Positions 50,818-59,926 of a stretch of 64,000 nucleotides of DNA are shown here, piece by piece. Where the stretch lies: assembly GCA_035604135.1 (NCBI GenBank), contig DATNJB010000038.1, positions 1 to 64,000 of the forward strand, in the 5' to 3' direction. The first letter of the stretch is position 1, and every line of letters starts with the position of its first letter. A program made the translations under genes and the position numbers. Source of the DNA: Poindextera sp035604135. Lineage in GTDB: Bacteria; Pseudomonadota; Alphaproteobacteria; Caulobacterales; Caulobacteraceae. The notes beneath the pieces are model-generated. The model did no database searches. It was given only the letters and a program-made list of their open reading frames with translations, and had not been told where the DNA came from.

Positions 50818-51450
50818 GTGGGTAACACGCTGGATTACTGGGATCGGGTCGCCGAGCAGAAGACCTTCACCCACCCGTTGCACGCCGCCTGGCTGACGCG
50901 TTGGGTGAAGCCGGACGCGCACATTCTCGACTATGGCTGCGGCTACGGTCGTGTGCTGCACGACCTGGTCGGTTTGGGTTTTGCGAACGCGGTCGGCGTC
51001 GACAGGTCAGCGTTGATGATCGAGCGCGGCCGGCGTGAGCACCCCGGCCTCGACCTGCGGGTCATCGACGAGCCCCCGCTCCCTGAGCAGAGCTTCGATC
51101 TGGTCCTGCTGTTCGCCGTCCTGACCTGCATCGCCTCCGACGAGGCGCAGAGCCATCTACTCGCCGAGCTGTTCCGCCTGCTTCGCCCAGGCGGCCTCCT
51201 CTACCTCAGCGACATGCCGCTGCAGACCGACGCGAGGAACAGGGCCCGCTACAACGCCGGCGTGAGGCGATTTGGGACCTACGGTGTGTTCGAAATCGAC
51301 GACGGCGCGGTGCTGAGGCATCACGCCGACGACCACTTCGAGGCCTTGCTGGCGGCCTTCGAACCGGTTGAAACCGCCGCGATCGAGATCACGACCATGA
51401 ACGGCCACCCAGCGACTGCGGTCCAACGGCTCGTCCGCCGACCGGCCTAG
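50818..51450 (+). CDS. SAM-dependent class I methyltransferase
   Basis: 210 residues. SAM motif HILDYGCGYGRVLHDLVGLG about residues 35-54, then VGVDRSALMIERGRR, LVLLFAVLTCIASDEAQ, and LLRPGGLLYLSDMP. Start GTG 50818 with GGAAGGA upstream; the region before it is not protein-like. Substrate unknown. Divergent from the ClpX-finger gene and convergent with the secreted-protein operon, overlapping its last gene by 4 bases. Confidence 0.85.
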   Translation: MGNTLDYWDRVAEQKTFTHPLHAAWLTRWVKPDAHILDYGCGYGRVLHDLVGLGFANAVGVDRSALMIERGRREHPGLDLRVIDEPPLPEQSFDLVLLFAVLTCIASDEAQSHLLAELFRLLRPGGLLYLSDMPLQTDARNRARYNAGVRRFGTYGVFEIDDGAVLRHHADDHFEALLAAFEPVETAAIEITTMNGHPATAVQRLVRRPA

Positions 51451-52553
51451 TTCGCCACGCGGATCGACTGGACCGGGCCTACTTCGCGCACGACGTGGAC
51501 GCTGGCGACCCGTTCGGCGGCGCCCGCCTTGAGGTCATAGAGCGAGAGCACGAAGTCGGGGTAGATGCGCCAGCCGATCCCGCCGTGGCTGAGCACCGCC
51601 GCGTAGGCCTGGCCGGCGAGCACGACCGGGAAGATCACGGTGTCCTCGGCAAAGCCGTGGCTGGTGTCGCCGGTGACGCTCGACACATCGAGGGTGGGCG
51701 GATCCCCGATCAGCGGCGTCAGGGTCGCGACTCTCGCGCGCGCCGCCGCCGAAAGCGCCGGACCCCACGCAAACGTCGGCGGCGCATCCTGCGCGGAACC
51801 ATGCGCCACGATCTGAGCTTCGCGCCGCTCGGCCATGGCGAGCGCCGCCGCCGGCAGCTGCGCGCAGACGCCGCCGCTGCAATCGACCTTGTCGACGCGA
51901 TAGGACGACCGGAAGACAACGTGGAGCGAGCAGGGCTTGGCCCAGGCGCCGCCGCCCCAGGCCGCGATGTCGATGTCGTAGACCGGAGCGACCGAGTCCC
52001 ATCCCTCGGCGATGAAGACGGGCGTCGCGCCGACCTGGCCAGGGAACCCCTCGGCGGTGACGCAGAACGAGGCGCCGTCGTCCCCGATTGCCGTGAGCTC
52101 GGGCGGCGTCGCCACGGCCGTGGCCGCCTTGCCCGCCGGCGCGTCGAAGAAGACGAACCCCTCGCAGTCCATCGTGCCGGCCATGGTCTCCACGGCATAG
52201 ACGTCCGAGGCGCCCAGCCGACGGAGCCAGACGTTGTCGGCCTCGGCGGGATCCAGCCCGTCGACCGCAGTCAGGATAGCGGCGGGCGTGTTGAAGCGGC
52301 TCTTCAGCGTCGCATCGAGCGCCTGCACCTGATCGGCCGTGAGCGGATTGGAGGCGTCAATGACGACGCCCGATGCGCGGTTGTCGGCCAGCCGCTCGAT
52401 CGGGCCCGGGGTCAGGTCCGACGACGGGTCGTAGGCCGCGGCCGGCAGCGTTCGAATTCGCGCGGCCGCGGTCTGGCAGACGTCGCCGCTCGCCGCGGAC
52501 GCCGGCGTCGCGGCAAGCACGAGCGCAGACGCACTGATCAGCAGGCTCTTCAT
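51447..52553 (-). CDS. Secreted protein of unknown function (DUF3142 operon, gene 3)
   Basis: 368 residues with signal peptide MKSLLISASALVLAATPASA. Mature part has paired cysteines (DVCQ, MDCEG, SFCV, PCSL, DCSGGVC) that suggest disulfides in the periplasm or outside. No family recognised. It begins 10 bases after the 785-residue secreted protein gene and is the last gene of the operon. Confidence 0.75.
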   Translation of the reverse strand: MKSLLISASALVLAATPASAASGDVCQTAAARIRTLPAAAYDPSSDLTPGPIERLADNRASGVVIDASNPLTADQVQALDATLKSRFNTPAAILTAVDGLDPAEADNVWLRRLGASDVYAVETMAGTMDCEGFVFFDAPAGKAATAVATPPELTAIGDDGASFCVTAEGFPGQVGATPVFIAEGWDSVAPVYDIDIAAWGGGAWAKPCSLHVVFRSSYRVDKVDCSGGVCAQLPAAALAMAERREAQIVAHGSAQDAPPTFAWGPALSAAARARVATLTPLIGDPPTLDVSSVTGDTSHGFAEDTVIFPVVLAGQAYAAVLSHGGIGWRIYPDFVLSLYDLKAGAAERVASVHVVREVGPVQSIRVAN

Positions 52554-52563
52554 CGGGCGCCCC

Positions 52564-54921
52564 CTAGTCAAAGTAGTACGGCGTCTTCTTCGTCCACGTC
52601 GAGGTCGGATAGCGCTGGTGGAGGACGTCGTAGGACCTGTGGCTGATGCCGTTGTGGGTATGGCCGTAGCGGGTGACGTGCACCAGCCAGTAGAAGGCCT
52701 CAGGCGAGCGCGGGTCCTTCGGGTGCGTGTTCGCATAGGCGAACACCTCCTCCCAGACCGGTGAGCCGAGGGTGTCGTTGTCGTGGTAGGGCTGGGCGAG
52801 GCTCTTCCACTCGGCGCCCGCCTGGTCGCGCCGCGCGGCCATGAAGTCGGGCAGCCGCATGGGCGCCGCGCCCGACCCGCAGTAGGTCAGGCAGACCACG
52901 TCGGCGGTCGGCCAGAGCGCGGCGTCGCTCACATCGCCCTCCCCTTCGCAGATGCCCTCGGTCGTGTACTCGAGCAGACAGGGCGGGGTGAAGTCGCCGT
53001 TCGTCGCGCCCTTGGGCAGGATCATCCAGTCGGGCCAGTTCCCCTGCCAGGATGCGACGCTGCCGCTTGGGCGCTCGTAGCTCATCAGGTCGGTCGCCAG
53101 TCCCGGCATCTGGGCCATGATAAAGAACTCGGCGAAGCGCTTCGCCGGCCCGGATGGCGTTTTGACCACCGTCGCCAGGTTCGTCTTCTCGGCCGGCAGC
53201 AGCGGCTCGAGCGCGAGTGAGAGCGCGTTGATCTGCCCGTCGTCCTGTTCGAGCACCGCCCGCGTCCAGGTGGTGAGCCCGATGTCGAGCCGAAACTCCG
53301 CCGGCAGGTCGGCATCGGTCGTCAGCGCCGCCCGCTGGGCGAGCGGCATGCGGTCGATCAGCGCCATCGCGTCGGGGCCCAGCCCGGTCTTGCCCGAGGC
53401 GTCGTAGATATTAGTCCACTCCTCTTCTTCGTTGAACTTGCTGCGCACGCAGCCGTCGGCGCCGGTGTCGTCGGCGCAGAGCCTGATGCGTACGGCAAGC
53501 TGGGCGAACGCCGGCTCGTCCTCGGCGACCTGCATGCGCTGGCCGATGAAGAGGTTGCGGTCGCTGGTCGAGAGGTCGGTGCGCGCCAGCATCGCGTCAA
53601 GGAAGGCGCGGGTTTCGGCCTCCGGGGCGGTGTTGATGGTCAGCCGCACCCGCTGGTAGGCCGCGGTGACGTAGGCGGGCGATGAGGGCGCGATCTTGGC
53701 CGCTTCGGCGGCCAGCGCCGGCGCGGTGGCGTCGGACGGGTCGACCAAGCTCAGCGCGGCGACCAGCCAGGCAGGATCGTTGGTCGCCTGCCAGCGCGAC
53801 CCAGCGTGCGCGAGCGAGAACGCCTGGGCGCGCTGCAGGACCGCGTTCTGCGTCGGTTGGTTGGTCGATGGATCCGGCGCCGGAGCTCCCTCGGTGGTCG
53901 CCTTGATCGTCGCGATCCAGTCGAGGATCTCCGGCGGGGGCGTGGTCTTGGCGTTGAGGTCGACATAGTCGCGGAAGGTCGAGGCCGCGTTCGCCGTCAA
54001 GGCCGGCCGGGTCAGCTCGGCGTCCAGTTCGGCGAGGGCCTTCGGCGGCGCCTCCCGCTCGAGCAGGAAGCGCGCCATGCCGGCCGCGTCGCTCTGGCCG
54101 AAGGAGCCGGCCGGCGCGGCGATCAACGCGTCGACGGCCTTCTCCGCGGCGCTGTAGGACTGAGGCGTTCCGCTGAGCTTCGCCTGACGCAGCAGGGCTC
54201 GAGCGGTCAGGTACGGCGCCATAGGCCGCCAGGGCGAAGACGCGTCATGGCCGATGGCCGCGAAGTCGGCCGCGGCGGTTGCGTTGTCGCCTTGATAGAG
54301 GACGAGCGCCGCGGCCTGATAGGCGCGGTCGGCCTTCAGCCAATCCGGCGCGTTGGCCGGCAACGGCGGCAGGGTAGCGGCCGTCCCGCCGCAGGCGGTG
54401 AAGACGGCGTCCTGCGCGTCGACCCAGGCCTTCACGAACGGCGAAGTTGCGCCGTAACTCGCGATCCTCGCGTTCAGCGTCGCCGCCGCGCTGGTGAAGG
54501 CGTCCTGGAAACAGTTCGGTCGCGAACTCCCGTCGGGCAGCGGCAGGTCGGTGACGACCGAGGTCGTATCGGTGTTCACCACCACGCCCGCGACCTGGGC
54601 GCGCGCCTTCAGCCAGGCGTCGGTGGCGTCCCAGATGTAAGGGTCGGGGTTGTCGCAGCACGGGATGGAGAGCCCGGCGCCCGCGGCCGCCCCCACCGGC
54701 TGTCCGTGCAGCATCCGCCAGTCCATGTAGAGCCGCGCCCGGGGCGACTGGGCCATCACCAGACCGATCCGCCCGCTGTAGAAGGCGTTCAGGTCGGCCG
54801 TCTGGTCGCCGAACACGTCGACGTAAGAGGGCCCCAGCGGCGGCGGCCCGCAGGCGATGGAGGGCGTCGCGGACGCGCCGAGGACGGCGAGCGCGCTCAC
54901 CGTGGCGAGGAGCTTTCTCAT
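52564..54921 (-). CDS. Large secreted Cys-rich protein of unknown function (gene 2)
   Basis: 785 residues from ATG 54921, signal peptide ending about SIA-CG; the cleavage region has IAC, so lipoprotein processing is possible (lipobox like PSIAC). The middle is a series of about 35-residue helical pairs rich in Ala (AYQAAALVLYQGDNATAAADF, then YLTARALLRQAK) resembling TPR-like repeats. The C-terminal 150 residues hold cysteines (PCLLE, ICEGEG, VCLTYCGSG) and an HTHNGISHRS segment. Start overlaps the DUF3142 stop as ATGA. Not recognised. Confidence 0.78.
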   Translation of the reverse strand: MRKLLATVSALAVLGASATPSIACGPPPLGPSYVDVFGDQTADLNAFYSGRIGLVMAQSPRARLYMDWRMLHGQPVGAAAGAGLSIPCCDNPDPYIWDATDAWLKARAQVAGVVVNTDTTSVVTDLPLPDGSSRPNCFQDAFTSAAATLNARIASYGATSPFVKAWVDAQDAVFTACGGTAATLPPLPANAPDWLKADRAYQAAALVLYQGDNATAAADFAAIGHDASSPWRPMAPYLTARALLRQAKLSGTPQSYSAAEKAVDALIAAPAGSFGQSDAAGMARFLLEREAPPKALAELDAELTRPALTANAASTFRDYVDLNAKTTPPPEILDWIATIKATTEGAPAPDPSTNQPTQNAVLQRAQAFSLAHAGSRWQATNDPAWLVAALSLVDPSDATAPALAAEAAKIAPSSPAYVTAAYQRVRLTINTAPEAETRAFLDAMLARTDLSTSDRNLFIGQRMQVAEDEPAFAQLAVRIRLCADDTGADGCVRSKFNEEEEWTNIYDASGKTGLGPDAMALIDRMPLAQRAALTTDADLPAEFRLDIGLTTWTRAVLEQDDGQINALSLALEPLLPAEKTNLATVVKTPSGPAKRFAEFFIMAQMPGLATDLMSYERPSGSVASWQGNWPDWMILPKGATNGDFTPPCLLEYTTEGICEGEGDVSDAALWPTADVVCLTYCGSGAAPMRLPDFMAARRDQAGAEWKSLAQPYHDNDTLGSPVWEEVFAYANTHPKDPRSPEAFYWLVHVTRYGHTHNGISHRSYDVLHQRYPTSTWTKKTPYYFD

Positions 54922-55649
54922 GGGTCGAGGTCCTTGACGGCGCCGGCGATCGCCGCCGGCGTCCAGCTGTGCGGGTTGAACACATAGACGCGGCGGTCGC
55001 GGGGATACCGGGCGAGCCGGGTGTCGGTGGCGACGCCGATGGCGCGCCGGCAGCGCGGATCGGCGAAGTCGCCGCCGGCCGCAAGCTTGGCCTTGAGCTT
55101 CACCCCGCCGGGGCCGAGGCGGAACACCATCGGCACGATCTCGTCCACCGGGGCCGAGTCGATCCAATTCTCGGTCTCGCACCAGGAAGCGAGCGCGTTC
55201 ATCGAAAGCGGCGTGCCCGGCGGCAGGCCGGCGCGCACGTCGTGAGCGAGGTCGAGCAGCACCTGCCTGTCCGACGCCGGGACCTCGAAGTCGATCTGCA
55301 CGGCATCGAAGCGCGGCCGCGTCGCATAGGCCAGCACGGCCGAGGTGGTCCGCGCCCTCAACGCCGGCGACCAGACCAGCGGACGGCTCGTGTCGATCTG
55401 CACGTGGACGACCGCGATCCGCCGCGCGCCGGGCGCGGTCTTCAGCGGAAAGCGCCTGGCGCGGCCCCAGAGACGGTCGCCGGAAAGCTGCACGAACCCT
55501 TCGACCGCCGCGACCTCGACGCTCGGCGGGGCGCTCGACAGGTCCTCCGGCCGCTCCCAGGCCCAAAGCACGAGCGCGGGAGCGGCCGAGGCCGGCCAGG
55601 CGCAGGCGAGCGCGGCGGCGAGGGCTGAGATGGCAAGCGCAGTTCGCAT
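54918..55649 (-). CDS. DUF3142 domain secreted protein (gene 1)
   Basis: 243 residues; signal peptide MRTALAISALAAALACAWPASA. Mature start APALVLWAWERPEDL is the hallmark of DUF3142, with later FDAVQIDFEVPASDRQ and LSMNALASWCETENW, which look like a TIM-barrel glycoside hydrolase-like core (inference from the acidic QIDFE strand end). Its stop overlaps the next start by 4 bases. With genes 2 and 3 it forms an envelope or exported operon of unknown function. Confidence 0.82.
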   Translation of the reverse strand: MRTALAISALAAALACAWPASAAPALVLWAWERPEDLSSAPPSVEVAAVEGFVQLSGDRLWGRARRFPLKTAPGARRIAVVHVQIDTSRPLVWSPALRARTTSAVLAYATRPRFDAVQIDFEVPASDRQVLLDLAHDVRAGLPPGTPLSMNALASWCETENWIDSAPVDEIVPMVFRLGPGGVKLKAKLAAGGDFADPRCRRAIGVATDTRLARYPRDRRVYVFNPHSWTPAAIAGAVKDLDP

Positions 55650-55791
55650 GCGTGGTCCGTTCGAGTCCGATTGTGCGAAGCTACGCCGTGCAGCGCCAGC
55701 ACGATGATCGGCGCATGCCCGCATCCGGCCGCCTTGCGGGGCGCCCCACCGTGCGGCAACGTGCGCAAATGTCCGCGATCCGAAGGGCGCC

Positions 55792-56532
55792 ATGACGCTG
55801 GCCGGAGACCCCGAACTCTCCAACGAGCAGAGCCGGCGGCTCGCCGCCCGCGTGCGCGAGGAGCTTGCCCGGCGGCGGATCTCGCGCCAGCGGCTGGCCG
55901 ACGACGCCAAAATCTCGATCTCGACGTTGGAGAAGGCGCTCTCCGGCCGGCGGCCGTTCACGCTGGCGACGCTGGTTCGGCTCGAGCAGGCGCTGGGCGA
56001 GCGCTTACGCCCCGCCGAGGCCTCCAGCGGACAGGCGCCCGACTGGCTGGGCGCCTATTCGCGCGCGGCGACCGCCTGGCTCGCCGGTGACTACCTGACG
56101 CTGCGCCCCTCGTTCGAGAACACCGACGCCATCTATGCCTACCGCACCGAGATCGGATGGGACGAGGCGCAGTCGTGCCTGGCGTTCCGAGAGGCGGAGC
56201 GGACCGACGCCGCCTTCGTGCAGGTCGGCCAGGTCGCGATGTCGAACCAGTCCGGCCACATCTACCTGGTGACCAACCACCACGGGCAGTTCCGCCTGAT
56301 CACGCTCGGCCACCCGACGATCACCGGCGAGCTCTACGGCATCTTGAGCACGCTGCAGTCGGGCGCCGGCGGCCATCTGACCCCGGTCGCCGCCCCGATC
56401 GCGCTCACGCCGATCGCCGCGGGCGCCACTCCCCGGGTCGGTCGCATCGCGCCCGCCGACCCCGAGTTCGCCGCCGCCCGCACCCACCTCGACCGCGTCG
56501 TCAAGGAGCCGTTCGTGCGGCTGTTGACCTGA
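55792..56532 (+). CDS. XRE-type helix-turn-helix regulator
   Basis: 246 residues. DNA-binding N-domain about 18-70 (ARRRISRQRLADDAKISIST, LEKALSGRRPFTLATLVRLE). The remaining 170 residues are a separate sensor-like domain (GWDEAQSCLAFREAERTDAAF, SGHIYLVTNHHGQFRLITLG), common to a group of alphaproteobacterial regulators. Divergent from the DUF3142 operon, 142 bases apart, so it may control it. Confidence 0.88.
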   Translation: MTLAGDPELSNEQSRRLAARVREELARRRISRQRLADDAKISISTLEKALSGRRPFTLATLVRLEQALGERLRPAEASSGQAPDWLGAYSRAATAWLAGDYLTLRPSFENTDAIYAYRTEIGWDEAQSCLAFREAERTDAAFVQVGQVAMSNQSGHIYLVTNHHGQFRLITLGHPTITGELYGILSTLQSGAGGHLTPVAAPIALTPIAAGATPRVGRIAPADPEFAAARTHLDRVVKEPFVRLLT

Positions 56533-56562
56533 GCGGGTCCCCGCGAGCGGGCGCCAGCGAAG

Positions 56563-56644
56563 TTAACCGCGGAGTGCGCAGAGAAGGCGCAGAGAGCGCA
56601 GAGCCTTTGCGTGCTCCGCGTCTTCTCCGCGTGCTCTGCGGTAA
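56563..56644. repeat. Long imperfect palindromic element
   Basis: Opens with TTAACCGCGGAG and closes with CTCTGCGGTAA, with GCAGAG/GCGCAGAG repeats on the left arm matched by CTCCGCG and CTCTGCG on the right. Such CGCAGAG-rich palindromes are dispersed intergenic elements in many proteobacteria. It lies between the convergent regulator and MOSC genes and may also terminate transcription. Confidence 0.6.
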
Positions 56645-56691
56645 GACAAGCTGGGTTCCGCTGCCGCGGGTGAGTGAGTTCTAGTCTAGGC

Positions 56692-57579
56692 TCAGCCCAG
56701 CCCCACCGCATCGCCGACGCGGATCTCGCCGCTTGCGGTGACGACGGCGTAGACACCGGCGCAGGGATATAGGCGGCCTTCGCCGACCTGCATGCGGTTG
56801 TGCTCGACGAGGGCGCTGAGGATGCCGGTGTCCTGCCCGAGATCGTCCTGGGGCAGGGTCGTCATCACGCAGCGCGGGTCGGGGATGGCGATGCGGGCGG
56901 CGGCCGCAGCCCCGATCGACAGCGGCTGGCCCAGCCAATCGTTCTCGACGAACCCTTCGTCGGGGGTTTCGACCACGACGTTCATGCGGAAGCGCCGCAC
57001 GTCGAAGCGGCTCTGCGGCTGCAGGCTCTGCAAACGGCGGAGCGTCGCGCGCGTGATCACCGACAGCGGGAAGAGGTCGAAGAAGGCGGTGGCGGCCACC
57101 GGCGAGCGCACGCCCGCCTGGGCGAAGAAGGCGGCGCCGACCTTCTGCTGCAGCGTCTGGCCCCGCCGCCCCTCGGGGTCCGCGCCTTCGACGTCGGCGA
57201 CCTGCTCGTCGATGGTGAAGTCTTCAGGCGCACTGCTCGCCAGCCGCACGGCGCGGCCGAACAGGGCCGAAAGCGCCTTCTCCGCTTCGCCCCCCTCGCT
57301 GGTCGCCGCCTGGCCGTTTGGCAACTCGATCCTGACCGGCGGCGCGGGGCGCCCAGCCTTTGGCGGCTCCGCGAAGCGCGCGCGGCAGTTCAGGATTCCG
57401 GGAAACAGCCGCACGCTCTTGGCGCTGACCACGTTGCGGGTTTCCACATCGATCAGCGCATAGGCGCGGTCGCCGACGATCCCGCCCGTGGTGAGCTCGG
57501 CCGCTTCCAGCCGCTCGCCCGCCATCGACTTCACCGGAAACCGCCAAAGCTCGGCGACCGTCCCGACCGACTGCGCCAT
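56692..57579 (-). CDS. MOSC domain protein (mARC/YcbX-like)
   Basis: 295 residues. MOSC-N beta-barrel (VAELWRFPVKSMAGERLEAA) then MOSC domain with FFDLFPLSVITRATLRRL, RRFRMNVVVE, and the molybdenum-cofactor Cys in IPDPRCVMTTLPQDDLGQD. In YcbX/mARC relatives this binds the sulfurated or oxidised molybdopterin and reduces N-hydroxylated compounds; the fused ferredoxin of YcbX is absent. ATG 57579 has GAGGGAG upstream. Confidence 0.9.
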   Translation of the reverse strand: MAQSVGTVAELWRFPVKSMAGERLEAAELTTGGIVGDRAYALIDVETRNVVSAKSVRLFPGILNCRARFAEPPKAGRPAPPVRIELPNGQAATSEGGEAEKALSALFGRAVRLASSAPEDFTIDEQVADVEGADPEGRRGQTLQQKVGAAFFAQAGVRSPVAATAFFDLFPLSVITRATLRRLQSLQPQSRFDVRRFRMNVVVETPDEGFVENDWLGQPLSIGAAAAARIAIPDPRCVMTTLPQDDLGQDTGILSALVEHNRMQVGEGRLYPCAGVYAVVTASGEIRVGDAVGLG

Positions 57580-57644
57580 GTCGCCCGCTCCCTCTTTGGC
57601 CGAGCTTGACCACGAGGGGGCTGGCCTGTCGAGGCGACGGCCGA

Positions 57645-59048
57645 TCAGCCCGCCGGATACGAAGCGGCCGCAAGCCCGAGGATTTCGGCGCGGTCGGCGG
57701 CGAGGATGAAGCCGCCGGCGATCGCCGCATCCAGCGCAGCGCCGAACTTGGCGAGGTAGTCGGGCTTGCCGCCGGGATAGAGCGCCTTCAACTGTGCCGC
57801 ATCGAACGGCTTGGTCGTCCCGAACAGGAAGCCGAAGACGCCGCCGCCCTGGCCGAGGCCGGAAAGCACGGCGATCGGCGCATCCACCCACGGGCTGCGC
57901 ACACCGCCTCTGGCGATGCCGAGCGGATCGAGCGCGCGGGCAGCGCCATCGGCGGTCAGCTCCAGGCGTGGCGCCATGGCCGGGGCGGCCCCGCCAGCGA
58001 CCCAGCGATCCAACGCCTCGAGGGCGGCCTCGCCGACATAGTGCTGCTGTGGGCCTGCGTTGATGAGGCTCTCGGTCTGCCCCATCATCAGCTCGCGGGT
58101 GGGCTGCATCAGTTCGGCGAGGCGTTCCACCGGAAGGCTGCCATCGTCACGACCGCCGGCCATGAGGATGTAGGTGTCGGCGTGCGCCGCCCCGGCAATC
58201 TCCCACAGCCGCAGGCGCGGCCCGTCGGGCTGCTTGCACCGTCCGCCGCCGAGCAGGATCACGTCCGTCTCGCTCTGCAGCACCAGCACGGGCACGCGCG
58301 CGTCAGCGCGGATCTGCTCGGCGGGCCGCTCGCGCATGTCGGCGCCGGGACCGCCCGAGCTGGGACGGAACCGCGAGCCGTCGAAGCTGGCGCCGGCCGC
58401 GGTGCGGCCATGCACGAAGAAGCCGTCGTAGACCCTCGCCAGCGGGTCGACGCCGTTGATGTAGCTGATGAGGTACACGGCCGACTGGGACTCGCCCGCC
58501 GCGATCAGACGCTTGGCGGTCAGCGGTCCAAGCGGCCCGTTCGGCGCCCTGAGCGCCGCGCCCGCCTGGCTGAAGATGTCGTAGGACCAGGCGTCGCCCG
58601 GGTGGTCCAGCACGCCGTAGCGTTCGGGGAAGGCCTTCTTCAGATGCGGGCCTTCGACCATGCCGCCTCCGTCGACCCCCGCCTTCTGCGCGGTGACGCC
58701 GACGAACGCGTGGCCGGCCCGGATCAGCTGTCGGTGCAACAGGGTCCAGTCGGGCGAGGCGTCGACCCCGCCGCTGACGTTGTTCCACTCGACCACCACG
58801 ACGCCGCTGAAGCGTTCGGCATCCTTCGGCCGGCGCGCGACGAGGCGCGTGACGAAGGGCGCCGTCGTATCGAGGCTCGCGCGCCACTTGCCGTCAGCGG
58901 TCCGCTCGCCGGCGAGCGCGTAGGAAGACGCCTGCCCCTCGAGCAGGAACTCCTCCTCGACGTAGCCCAGGGCGCCGAGGTCATAAGCCGCGAACGACAT
59001 CGGGGCGGGCCCGCCGAGGCTCTCCGTGCGCGAGAGTGCTGTTTGCAT
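57645..59048 (-). CDS. Alpha/beta hydrolase domain-containing protein
   Basis: 467 residues of the alpha/beta hydrolase domain-containing (Abhydrolase_10-like) family. Pattern: SGVVVVEWNNVSGGVDASPDW, AWSYDIFSQAG, nucleophile elbow AAGESQSAVYL, and His/Asp in IAGAAHADTYI. No signal peptide from ATG 59048. Substrate unknown. Divergent from the SDR gene and next to the MOSC gene; part of a degradative block. Confidence 0.85.
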   Translation of the reverse strand: MQTALSRTESLGGPAPMSFAAYDLGALGYVEEEFLLEGQASSYALAGERTADGKWRASLDTTAPFVTRLVARRPKDAERFSGVVVVEWNNVSGGVDASPDWTLLHRQLIRAGHAFVGVTAQKAGVDGGGMVEGPHLKKAFPERYGVLDHPGDAWSYDIFSQAGAALRAPNGPLGPLTAKRLIAAGESQSAVYLISYINGVDPLARVYDGFFVHGRTAAGASFDGSRFRPSSGGPGADMRERPAEQIRADARVPVLVLQSETDVILLGGGRCKQPDGPRLRLWEIAGAAHADTYILMAGGRDDGSLPVERLAELMQPTRELMMGQTESLINAGPQQHYVGEAALEALDRWVAGGAAPAMAPRLELTADGAARALDPLGIARGGVRSPWVDAPIAVLSGLGQGGGVFGFLFGTTKPFDAAQLKALYPGGKPDYLAKFGAALDAAIAGGFILAADRAEILGLAAASYPAG

Positions 59049-59159
59049 GGACGGCCCTTTCATTCGGCGTGGCGATCGACGAGACGGTTTGTAGCGAGGG
59101 ACGTAGCCAGCGGGACTTCCGACTATCCTGTCAATGCCGACCGCAGAGGGAGACACGGG

Positions 59160-59915
59160 ATGAGCGAACAACAACAGCGCTTTGCGGGAAGGACGGCCAT
59201 CGTCACCGGGGCGGGCGCCGGCATCGGCCTGGCCACGGCCCTGCGCTTCGCTGGCGAGGGCGCGCGGGTGATCGCCGCCGACATCTCCGCCGATCGGTTG
59301 GCCGCGCTGGAGGCGAAGGCCGCGGGGGGCGCGATCGTCACCTTAGCGGGCGACCTCGCACGAGAGGAGAGCGTGCAGGCTGTCGTGGCGGCCGCCGGGG
59401 GCCGGATCGACGTTCTGGCGAATGTCGCCGGGATCATGGACGCCTTCCTGCCCGCCGCGGAGGTCGACGACGCCACCTGGGAGCGGGTCATGGCGGTGAA
59501 CGTGACGGCGCTGATGCGGCTGATGCGGGCGGCGCTGCCGGTCATGGTCCGGGCCGGAAAGGGCGCGATCGTCAACATCGCCTCCGAAGCCGGCCTCCGC
59601 GGCTCGGCGGCGGGCTTCGCCTACACCACCTCGAAGCATGCGGTGATCGGCATGACGCGGAGCGCGGCCTTCATGTACGCCAAGGACGGGGTTCGCGTGA
59701 ACGCGATCGCCCCCGGCGGAGTCCGCACGAGCATCGACGGGTCGATGAAGTCGGCGCTCGCCGTCGCCCGGCAAGGGCCACTGCTGCAGAGCGTCGTGCC
59801 ACCGCCCGCCGAGGCCGGCGACATCGCGGCCGCCATCGCCTTCCTGGCCAGCGACGAGGCGGGCAACATCAACGGCGCGATCCTGCCCTCCGACGGCGGC
59901 TGGTCCGTCCTCTGA
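59160..59915 (+). CDS. Short-chain dehydrogenase/reductase
   Basis: 251 residues, classical SDR. NAD(P) site TGAGAGIGLA about residues 16-25, NVAG (family NNAG) near 88, catalytic Ser in NIASEAGLRGS and YTTSK (YxxxK, about residues 154-158). The acidic residue after the second strand (AADIS) suggests NAD. Ends 12 bases before the convergent hot-dog-like gene. Substrate alcohol unknown. Confidence 0.93.
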   Translation: MSEQQQRFAGRTAIVTGAGAGIGLATALRFAGEGARVIAADISADRLAALEAKAAGGAIVTLAGDLAREESVQAVVAAAGGRIDVLANVAGIMDAFLPAAEVDDATWERVMAVNVTALMRLMRAALPVMVRAGKGAIVNIASEAGLRGSAAGFAYTTSKHAVIGMTRSAAFMYAKDGVRVNAIAPGGVRTSIDGSMKSALAVARQGPLLQSVVPPPAEAGDIAAAIAFLASDEAGNINGAILPSDGGWSVL

Positions 59916-59926
59916 CCATCGGCGGC

